Below the pieces are notes generated by a model. It did not search any database, was not told the DNA's origin, and saw nothing but the letters and a program-made list of their open reading frames with translations. Both the position numbers and the translations under genes were made by a program. From Caryophanales bacterium (lineage in GTDB: Bacteria; Bacillota_I; Bacilli_A; RF39; UBA660), in assembly GCA_016291995.1 (NCBI GenBank), contig JAEEZV010000062.1:1-33616 (forward strand): a stretch of DNA of 33,616 nt, written 5' to 3'. Of the stretch, positions 26,012 through 33,616 are shown piece by piece (position 1 is the stretch's first letter; every line of letters begins with the position of its first letter).

Positions 26012-26130
26012 GTGTGTTTTCCTCCTTTAATCTGTCGAAAAATCTGTATACATATTTTTCCTTTTCGTAATCATTTATTTCGCGCATAAACAATTACTCT
26101 TTATAATAAACAGGCCAAGGCACCTGATTA

Positions 26131-26901
26131 TTAATATAAATTTCTTGTCCACTCTTTTGGTTCTTCCATTTTTGAAACGTCCATAAGAGGGGTCGTACTA
26201 ACTTTCATATAAAAATCATGAGACACTTTTGTAAAATATCTATTGAAAGCATCATATAATTGAAATGGAGTATAATTAAAAAATATATTAATATCCATTT
26301 GTAATCCAATAGAAAGAATAGAAGTATATCGGCCAAACATTGATTGCGGGCCTTCCTTTTCAGCCGCAGCCTGATTTTTTCGTGCACGACCTTCTTTAAT
26401 TTTCTTTGCAATTTCAGCAGCCGCCGCATTTGCAGGATTATATTCTGGCTCGCTATCATTTATAATATGCGGTTCAAACAAATCATTTACTACATTTTGT
26501 AAATTTTGAAAATTAAAAGCATGAACTCGTCCACCAATAAATTTTTCTTCTTCCTGTTGGACATAAAAATCAATAGAGCTATCTTCAATTTTTATTTCAT
26601 AGTCAGGACAAATTAAATTTAATAACTTTAAAATAGAATCTTTAATAATCGATTCTTCTTTCATCGTTACTAATAATAATTGAAAATCGCTAAAGGCTTC
26701 TAATTGAGAATTGCCCTCTTTTATATTTTGAATTATGTTTTCGGGGTGACCTAATAAATTAATACCAATTAAAAATTCATCTTCACCATATATAACTATG
26801 TCTTTAATTGTTGGTTGTACAATAGCTATATTACAATCTATAACTTTTACAGGTTGTCCTGATAAATATAAACCAACATTTGCTCCTTGTACCTCCGCCA
26901 T
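26131..26901 (-). CDS. Neck/tail-region protein, 256 aa, unknown function
   Basis: Complete ORF MAEVQGANVGLYLSGQPVKVIDCNIAIVQ... to TAA; no TGA. Confidence 0.75.
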   Translation of the reverse strand: MAEVQGANVGLYLSGQPVKVIDCNIAIVQPTIKDIVIYGEDEFLIGINLLGHPENIIQNIKEGNSQLEAFSDFQLLLVTMKEESIIKDSILKLLNLICPDYEIKIEDSSIDFYVQQEEEKFIGGRVHAFNFQNLQNVVNDLFEPHIINDSEPEYNPANAAAAEIAKKIKEGRARKNQAAAEKEGPQSMFGRYTSILSIGLQMDINIFFNYTPFQLYDAFNRYFTKVSHDFYMKVSTTPLMDVSKMEEPKEWTRNLY

Positions 26902-26909
26902 AATATCAC

Positions 26910-27536
26910 TTATCCTTGACCAGTATTAGTCAGTTCTGTGATTCCTGATGGCATATCATTATTTATTTTTTCTCTATCTTCATTACCGTGTGTAGCAATA
27001 TATCTTAAAAGAATGCCCCCAAGATATTCATTCATTACTAACTCACTAGCACCCATAAACTGTAAAGTGCCAATACCAGATAATTTAGTTTCATTTAATA
27101 AACCATCGATATAACCAGCAATTTGATATGGGCGGAGTTTATAATTTTCTAATTCTCAATTATCTAAATGACAAATAATCGAAAAACTAATAACACAATC
27201 TCTATAGTGCGGATTCTCTGTAGGAACAAAATCATCAAACTCTAAAAGAATATATGCTTTAACTTCCTCATGCTCACCAAAAGCTAATTTAGGTACCGTC
27301 CGCAAATATTTACGATCATGCAAGAAATCTAATGTAACATGCTCTAAAACTTCTTGATATTGTAATTTAGACTCGTCTAAACAATCAGGAGTATTAATAA
27401 CTAAAAGTCGTTTTAATTTGTCGCTATAAGGACGAGATTCAACGAATAATCTTTTTCATATCTTCTCTTGGTCTGTTTCACATGATAAGAAAGTAGATTT
27501 GAAATTTTTAGCCAACAACGCCGACTGTGCTCTCAT
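26910..27536 (-). CDS. Neck/tail completion-region protein, 208 aa (missing from the ORF track)
   Basis: ATG at 27536 (MRAQSALLAKNFKSTFLSCETDQEKIWKRLFVESRPYSDK...) with GGAGGTAAAG upstream; in-frame TGA at KIWKRL and LDNWELENY; ends TGQG-TAA at 26912-26910. Confidence 0.75.
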
Positions 27537-28650
27537 CTTTACCTCCAAACCAAGATTTAATAGTGATTAATAATTCTTTTTGTTCGCCCTCTTCTGTTTC
27601 ACAATATAAAGTAAACTGTCCTGTACGGCCAGTTAAAATTTCAATCTTGCATTGTTTACCATCTTGTGAAACAATTTTAGCCAAATCTGTATTTAATGAA
27701 TAAACACCTTTGCCACGATAAGTATAAAATTCAAAAGGAGAAACTTCTGTTTGTCCTTTGATATAGGGCTGTTCTCAATCAATTGTAATTTCGCTTGTGT
27801 GTTCACCATATTTAACAATATAAGTTCCAACAGCTCCAGGATAAATTCGTACTTTACACATACGGCCATCTTCAATAATTTCTTGTAAACGTACTCGTTC
27901 ATTGCCAAGAATTTCTCATTTATTCTTACGTTTATAATTTTCTGCTGAAACCATATAGCCAACAATAGTATCTTGTTTTACTATTGTTTCACCCATAATA
28001 ACGCCGTCATTTTCGTTAATAATTTCAGGCAACTCCGCAATAGGATTATCATAATATTCTTGTACTTCAAGTTCTAGTACTCCAGGAACCGAAATACTGT
28101 CTGTAACTTGTACTTCTCAAATATGATTATCTACTTTTATATGAGTAAAACGTTCAAAGAAGTCTCTTGTTTGTTGATTTAATTTAATATAAATAGTACC
28201 ACTTAAATTTAACTCATTAATATTAATTCCTCGTTTAATAAACCAACGCAAATCTGTTTCTGTTGGCCCTTGAAAATAAATTCAATAAGTTGTATCATCA
28301 ATAGTAAGAGTATAGCGGCAACGAATAATTTCTGAACGTAAATATGCTGTTTCAGTAATATATGGAAGATAAATCATCCAATGAGTACCGTCATCTAGAC
28401 ATTCAAAAACATCTCCAGGTTCAAGACCTGCCGCATATTCGACACTAACAATTTTTTTATCATAATCTGGTTTTAAATTATTTTCATTAATGAGCGCAGG
28501 CCACGCCGTATGCAAAGGAGTTTTTATCATACGGGTATGGTAATCATTTTTTAAAGCTCATTGTAAACTACGTAATTTTTGCTTTTTAATTCTTTCATTT
28601 TGATCGCCGCCCAAAAACTGGATACGACTTGCTAAGGTATTTATAGACAT
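27508..28650 (-). CDS. Head-closure/neck-region protein, ~380 aa
   Basis: ATG at 28650 (MSINTLASRIQFLGGDQNERIKKQKLRSLQWALKND...) with AGGAGGATAA upstream; same frame as ORF 28282-28530, reads through several TGA to TAA 27510-27508; overlaps the start of the next gene. Confidence 0.75.
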
Positions 28651-28659
28651 TTATCCTCC

Positions 28660-28971
28660 TTAGCTAAAATTATCTTTTGCTTTACCTAATAACCCGCATA
28701 TTTCAAAAATAGTGCGGCGGTAAGCCATAAAATCCATCTTATTTCCTAGTTCTCGCATCCCCTCCATCTTGCATAATGCGCTGAATAAAGATGGATTTTC
28801 TGGGAAAATAGTACTTAAACCTAAAAGTTCTAAAGAAAGAGTCTCAAGAGGTTTAATTCATTCTTGATCCTCTTCCCGCATAGGCAGTAACTTAAAGGTT
28901 TGAGAGGTCATGCGATCTAAAGTATTAAGCACGACCTCATCATCCACTGTTGTATAATAAATTGTTTCCAT
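28660..28971 (-). CDS. Small neck-region protein, 103 aa
   Basis: METIYYTTVDDEVVLNTLDRMTSQTFKLLPMREEDQEWIKPLETLS...; one TGA (EWIK); start overlaps the upstream stop as TAATG. Confidence 0.7.
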
Positions 28972-29453
28972 TATAAAGGTTCAATAATCTGCGTATAAGC
29001 AGATACAAAATTACCTTTGGTATCCATACGGCTGCGCCTACGATACAACCTTTGTAAATGGAAACCTTTTTCAATATATTGCTGTTTTAACTCTTTTAAT
29101 TGTTTCATATGACTTGCTTGTGAAGTAAATTTAAAATCACTTCCACTGTATTTTTGTCGTACAACATCAACATTAGCCAATTGAAAACCAAGTCATTCAA
29201 CAATCATATATTGACGAATAATCATCATTTCTTCTACATTTAACTTTACACCGAAATGTTTGTTTTCTTTATCAATAGAGTTAAAAAGATTTTTTTCTAC
29301 AGGAAATTCAAACCAAGGCAGCGCTGCAATTAAAATTTCTTCGAGCATCGCTGAAGTATCTTGTGCAGTTAATTCCATAAACATATCATCTGTAATACCT
29401 GCTAAAAAGAAATCATACATTTCTTGAAAAGTAGTAGGAGTTTCTTCTGTCAT
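28971..29453 (-). CDS. Head-tail connector-region protein, ~160 aa
   Basis: ATG at 29453 (MTEETPTTFQEMYDFFLAGI...) with AAAGGAGAACTTCTT upstream; ORFs 29193-29471 and 28971-29180 joined by TGA (MIVEWLGFQLANVDVV). Confidence 0.75.
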
Positions 29454-29475
29454 AAGAAGTTCTCCTTTCAATTTA

Positions 29476-30036
29476 TTATTGAACTCTACGTCCTGTGCTT
29501 ACAGTTTTATTTTCTTCTTGTGCGTTAACACGACGTTGCTTTGGTTTATTATCTTTTTCCGTAGTGCCAATTGCTTCTTCTAATGCAATTTGAGTATTAA
29601 TCATTGAAGTAATATTTTTACCTGTATTATTTTGAATTAATTCTCTTTTATTTACATCTGGAATACGAAGCTCAATAGCTTTATCTACAATCAGATCAAT
29701 AATACCTTCAGGAGCAAAATCTAAAGCATCATGAAGTTTATCCATACTTCCATTAAGAAGCAATTCTTCTACTTCTTTTGGAGTTCAACTATATTCATGA
29801 TCAAAGCTATCAAGAGAAACGCCAAACTCTAAAGCTAAGTCTCTATCTTTCACACTTAAAAAGTTTTGTAATAAAGATTCTCCGCCAGGATGGTAATAAA
29901 GTTTACGTAATTCTGTTGGAGTAATTTTCTTTATTTCATGTGCCGCAAATACACGGCGAATATTATCTTCAGGAATAGTATAAACAACTGTTCCACCAGT
30001 TAAATTTTGTACCTGAATATATTGTTCATCTGCCAT
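29476..30036 (-). CDS. Head-region protein, 186 aa, unknown function
   Basis: MADEQYIQVQNLTGGTVVYTIPEDNIRR...; SD AAAAGGAGATTATA; ORFs 29785-30036 and 29476-29763 joined by TGA (HEYSWTPKEVEELL). Confidence 0.75.
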
Positions 30037-30068
30037 TATAATCTCCTTTTATCTCAAAATGCGTAGAA

Positions 30069-30095
30069 GGGGAGGGAGCATTTGCTCCGCTCCCC
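30069..30095 (-). terminator. Strong intergenic hairpin after the capsid extension; weak T-tract, so terminator or 3'-stabilising stem
   Basis: GGGGAGCGGAGC-AAAT-GCTCCCTCCCC on the minus strand with one mismatch. Confidence 0.5.
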
Positions 30096-30124
30096 TATCG
30101 AATTAAATTAATGGTCGGACCCGA

Positions 30125-31111
30125 CTAGAAGTCAATATCTCCAGAATAAGTACCACCATTAATGGTTAAGCGGCTATGAGGATCTTCGCCCTCTGGGACG
30201 GTAATTGTAACAGTTTTAACTCCTTCATCTGTTGTGAAGGTACCGTCATTAAGAGTAACCGAACAATTTGCTCACTCAGGATATTTAGCTGCGCCATCAA
30301 CATAAACAGCACTGCAATCGGCCAAGACGCGGCTGTCGCCAACCTTGCCTTGAACGTTACCTGTTGTAACAATTGTACCGCCATTAATTTCAACTTGACC
30401 AGCACGAACAAGAACACCGACACCATTAGTGATACGGAATGTACCACCGTTAACTGTCAATGTACCATCTTGTGGTTGATAAATACCGCAAGCAATGTAG
30501 CCAGAGCTTTGAATACCACCGATAAATGTACCATCATTGATAACAATATCAGTACCGCCCCAACCACGAGTACCGTTACCTGCAATAACAGCATTATCTC
30601 TAGCAGTAAAGATACCGCCATTAATTTCAATACTTGAACCTTGCTGCATTGCACCAACTGCAAATTCTTGACTTGTAACTGAACCACCATTAATAATTAC
30701 ATGGCCAACTTCTCCTGAGCTACTACCAGCCCAAATTGCGGTGTCATTACTGGAATTATAATTACCAGATTCGATAGTGACTGTAGAATCACCAACAGCA
30801 ATTACGGCATGACTTTGAGCATTAACAGTACCGTTCTTTAATGTGACATCGGCACCATTATCAGCAACGATGGCTATGCTATTGCCAGTCTTTGTTAAAG
30901 TTTTACCATTTAAATCAATAGTCATATCCTTATCAATGACTAATGACTCTTCTAAGGTTGCACTTTCACCGATCTTAAGAGTTCCGCCTGCAGGCACTGC
31001 CGCGACAGCGTCTGCAATGGAATCATAATCACTAGAGTCTATTGGCTCTGGTTCTGGCTCAGGACCTGGACCCGGTTCAGGATCAGGCCCTGGCTCTGGA
31101 CCCGGGTTAAT
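30125..31111 (-). CDS. Putative readthrough extension of the MCP: Pro/Gly/Glu linker plus beta-helix-like domain, ~328 aa
   Basis: Same frame as the MCP and directly after its TAG; INPGPEPGPDPEPGPGPEPEPEPIDSSDYDSIADAVAAVPAGGTLKIGESATLEESLVIDKDMTIDLNGKTL...; repeated INGGxF/VTLKNGT-type turns; one internal TGA (YPEWANCSV at 30274-30272); TAG at 30127-30125; no ATG or SD near its 5' end. Confidence 0.8.
31043..31105 (-). repeat. Low-complexity PGPEPGPDPEPGPGPEPEPEP-encoding linker, GC-rich against an AT-rich background
   Basis: Direct read of CCG GGT CCA GAG CCA GGG CCT GAT CCT GAA CCG GGT CCA GGT CCT GAG CCA GAA CCA GAG CCA. Confidence 0.85.
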
Positions 31112-32185
31112 CTAACTACGAGTAGCTTTCTTAAGCTCACTGTTGCGATATGCGCAAATCCAGTTAAGCTTACCAAGAGAAGCTACAGTACCAATACCAA
31201 CCTTGGTATAGGTCTGCATATCTGTTGACCAATCATCATTATCAGTAATCTCACGAATATGGGTTTGACCCTCAAAGACAACCTTAATTGGCTTTTCAGA
31301 ACCAACAGGAATGATATAAGCCTGAGCAGGATCAACAACCTTCTCCATGTTAGTTTCATCAACTAGAGACTGATCAAGAATAATAACTTCATGACCCTTA
31401 TAAGTTAAGAGCCAACCCTTCTCCCAAAGAGTATCCTTCATCTTCTCAGAGATACGAGCTTCAGAAGGAATCATCTTTGCAGCAAATTCCTGTGTGCAGT
31501 AAATAGCAGCCTTGCCATAAGTATCAGCAATAGCAAGTAATTCGTCCATTGTTTGCTCGTCGAAACCAGCAACAGTAGCCTTATTTACATCAGGAATATT
31601 CTCCACCATAGCCTCGAGAGCCTTGGCAACCTCAGCATAGATGAAGTAGTCCATTTGGTCTAGAATGATGGAAGTGAAATCAGAGAACTGCCAACGGCCA
31701 TCGAGGAATTCCTCGAAACCAATACGAGCAGCACTGCCGATAGCACCAGTCTGAACCTCCATGGAAGCACCATCGAGCATAAAGACTTCATAACGACCAG
31801 CAAGACCAACACGAGTTACGAATGTGCGAGCACGACGCTTAGCAAATTCAGTAACCTTTAGACGGAATACCGCCTTATCGCCCTGCGGAATACGCTGAAC
31901 ATCAGCAAAGCGCATATAATTTTGCTCAATACGAGGAGGAAGAACTTCACTAATAGCTTGCTCAATTAAAGCAAAGATTGTGTTCTTATTCTCTTCGTAC
32001 TTACGATAATCGCAACCGCGACCTTCAACGTAACCAGTTAGAGTTTTAAATTCATTTGCTAGAGCTTCATTAACTTGCTCTGCAGAATAAGTTTCAGTTG
32101 CACCATCAAAGGAGAAAGTAGTAGAAGTACCACGCTCTGCCTTAGCAGCAGCAACAGCTAACTTTTTAAGTTCGCTAAATTCCAT
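31112..32185 (-). CDS. Major capsid protein (HK97-fold type), 357 aa
   Basis: ATG at 32185 (MEFSELKKLAVAAAKAERGTSTTFSFDG...) with GAAAGGAGGATTAGTA upstream; order after the scaffold and a small head protein; HK97-like content (NYMRFADVQRIPQGDKAVFRLKV..., ...MQTYTKVGIGTVASLGKLNWICAYRNSELKKATRS); TAG at 31114-31112; no TGA. Confidence 0.82.
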   Translation of the reverse strand: MEFSELKKLAVAAAKAERGTSTTFSFDGATETYSAEQVNEALANEFKTLTGYVEGRGCDYRKYEENKNTIFALIEQAISEVLPPRIEQNYMRFADVQRIPQGDKAVFRLKVTEFAKRRARTFVTRVGLAGRYEVFMLDGASMEVQTGAIGSAARIGFEEFLDGRWQFSDFTSIILDQMDYFIYAEVAKALEAMVENIPDVNKATVAGFDEQTMDELLAIADTYGKAAIYCTQEFAAKMIPSEARISEKMKDTLWEKGWLLTYKGHEVIILDQSLVDETNMEKVVDPAQAYIIPVGSEKPIKVVFEGQTHIREITDNDDWSTDMQTYTKVGIGTVASLGKLNWICAYRNSELKKATRS

Positions 32186-32202
32186 TACTAATCCTCCTTT
32201 CA

Positions 32203-32694
32203 TTAAGCCTTGATGCATTGTAGCTTGACAGCAGGTTGACCGTCAGGCATTGTGTATTCTTTAACAACACGGAAAACTAGATCGCCATCGCCAGCAGCGA
32301 GGAAACCATCATCACCAGGAGTTACATCGTCGCCAACTTTAAGCTCTGTGCCCTCCGCAAATGTGTTTGTAGTAAAAATGTCGCCAACAGAGATGCGGAA
32401 TACGCGAGGATACATCTTACCATCATAGTAATCTGCAGCCTTTTGGGCGTAATGCTTGTGCATCTGATAGCGTTCATCATAAAGCTTTTCCTCGTTGAAA
32501 ACTAGCATCCACGCACCGTCACCTTCGAAATTGCATTCTCCAGCGGCATAGTCATACTTAACGAACATGCCATTCTCGAGAATTTCAATTTCTTTGTTTG
32601 CGGGTAGTTGCGCGTAAACACCGCCATCACGAGGAGCGGATAAATGATTAGGCTCTACCTGACCATATCCGTCGCGTTCAATGGTAATTGCCAT
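32203..32694 (-). CDS. Small head/decoration-type protein, 163 aa
   Basis: MAITIERDGYGQVEPNHLSAPRDGGVYAQLP...; sits between scaffold and MCP; no TGA. Confidence 0.65.
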   Translation of the reverse strand: MAITIERDGYGQVEPNHLSAPRDGGVYAQLPANKEIEILENGMFVKYDYAAGECNFEGDGAWMLVFNEEKLYDERYQMHKHYAQKAADYYDGKMYPRVFRISVGDIFTTNTFAEGTELKVGDDVTPGDDGFLAAGDGDLVFRVVKEYTMPDGQPAVKLQCIKA

Positions 32695-32710
32695 TTAACA
32701 TCTCCTTCAA

Positions 32711-33616
32711 TTAGTTTACTTTTGTTTTACGGAGTGCTTCTTGTAATCCAGAAAGCGGCCCCGCAACCTCACCGTCTAATGAGAAAGTAGTAACGGCATT
32801 TTCATCTTCGGTTTCTTCAACCTCAGTAGTTTTTTCTGCCTCTGCCGCAAATTGTACGCCCTTCTCAATGTAGATGACGGCTAGCTTAGCTTTAATTTCA
32901 TCTAAGCTATATTCAGATTTCTTTTCCATTACTTCACGCTTATCTTCTGCAGATAGTGTGTTATAAGGGAATGAATCCATTAATGCGTCTTTCTGCTCGT
33001 TTTCAACAGTTAGCTTAAACTCACGTAAAGATTCAATCTCTGCGCGAAGAGATTCAATTTCACTTTCGAGTGCTTCATATTCTTCAAGAGAATGTCTAGA
33101 AGCAGGTTTTTCATCCTCGTCGTCATCGTCTTCTTCGTCTTCAGACTCAGCTTCATCATTTGTATCATCAGAATCGTCCTTGTCATCATCTGATTTAACA
33201 AATTCAACCTCAGCTTCTGTTTCAGGAGCTTCCTCCGCATTCGTATAATCAACAGCTTCGTCTACGACCTCTTCCTCAACAACTTCTGTTTCTTCAGCGG
33301 CCGCAAATTCTGTTTCTGTAGATTCAACTTCTTCAACAGTTTCTGCTTGCTCTGCAAACTCGTTAGGCATTTTCTCCAACCCTCCTTTGCTTTGTAACGC
33401 GTCTGTTAGTTCATTCATCATAGTAAACAAAGTAGAAGAAAAGTTTTTATTATTACTAAAAACTTTTCCTACTTCTGAAGATATTGCTGTAACAGAACTG
33501 CCTTCAAAGCAGGGTTCAACATCATCTCCAAGTATGCACAGTTTACTGAAAACTGCGTCATTTATAATGAAAAATTCGACTCCCAAGTTATTATCTTTTG
33601 CCCAATGACCATCTAG
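32711..33616 (-). CDS. C-terminal part of a prohead protease-scaffold type protein (truncated at window edge)
   Basis: Open frame continues through the right edge (LDGHWAKDNNLGVEFFIINDAVFSKLCILGDDVEPCFEGSSVT...), then a long acidic/coiled-coil region; located just before the MCP. Confidence 0.6.
   Translation of the reverse strand, partial: LDGHWAKDNNLGVEFFIINDAVFSKLCILGDDVEPCFEGSSVTAISSEVGKVFSNNKNFSSTLFTMMNELTDALQSKGGLEKMPNEFAEQAETVEEVESTETEFAAAEETEVVEEEVVDEAVDYTNAEEAPETEAEVEFVKSDDDKDDSDDTNDEAESEDEEDDDDEDEKPASRHSLEEYEALESEIESLRAEIESLREFKLTVENEQKDALMDSFPYNTLSAEDKREVMEKKSEYSLDEIKAKLAVIYIEKGVQFAAEAEKTTEVEETEDENAVTTFSLDGEVAGPLSGLQEALRKTKVN

Noticed and set aside
30272-30997. The 241-aa ORF as an independent gene starting at GTG 30997
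   Set aside because: No SD before the GTG, and the frame stays open upstream through the linker to the MCP TAG, so the start call is artificial
31112-31114. TAG reassigned genome-wide to an amino acid
   Set aside because: TAG ends other genes at sensible places (13662-13664 TMP, 3611-3613, 82-84, 30125-30127) next to SD-ATG starts, so a global TAG reassignment does not fit; a local readthrough does
1-33616. tRNA/rRNA genes, transposase, integrase, defence genes, diversity-generating retroelement
   Set aside because: None recognised by eye; essentially all sequence is accounted for by virion genes

Overview
The window is one AT-rich block of tailed-phage virion genes, all on the minus strand. 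It runs from head (right edge) to tail tip (left edge): protease/scaffold C-terminus, a small head protein, an HK97-type major capsid protein (MCP), neck/connector proteins, major tail protein (MTP), tail assembly proteins, an 8.6 kb tape measure gene, a 6.1 kb tail-fibre/tip gene and baseplate/tip proteins. The supplied ORF track is fragmented because in-frame TGA is used as a sense codon. Reading TGA as Trp (translation table 4 style) merges about 30 fragments into about 20 genes. TAA and TAG still behave as stops, and TGA falls at recognisable Trp positions in conserved motifs (tape measure GGYTGxW; fibre WGDIxxKPSxFTPSxHxH). The most interesting signals are at the ends of the two most abundant shell proteins. 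(1) The MCP ORF ends in a single TAG, followed in the same frame, with no start codon or Shine-Dalgarno (SD), by a Pro/Gly/Glu linker and a ~300-residue beta-helix-like domain. This looks like a programmed amber-readthrough capsid display protein. (2) The MTP ends at a G-run (TCGGGGGAATAA), and the -1 frame continues as a Ser/Asp/Gly/Pro linker plus a small domain, which looks like a programmed -1 frameshift. Other signals: the MCP and MTP cores avoid TGA completely, strong hairpins sit right after the abundant genes, and a promoter with an 11-bp perfect inverted repeat lies upstream of the tape measure gene. All reading was by eye, with no database searches. Family names come from motif recognition.
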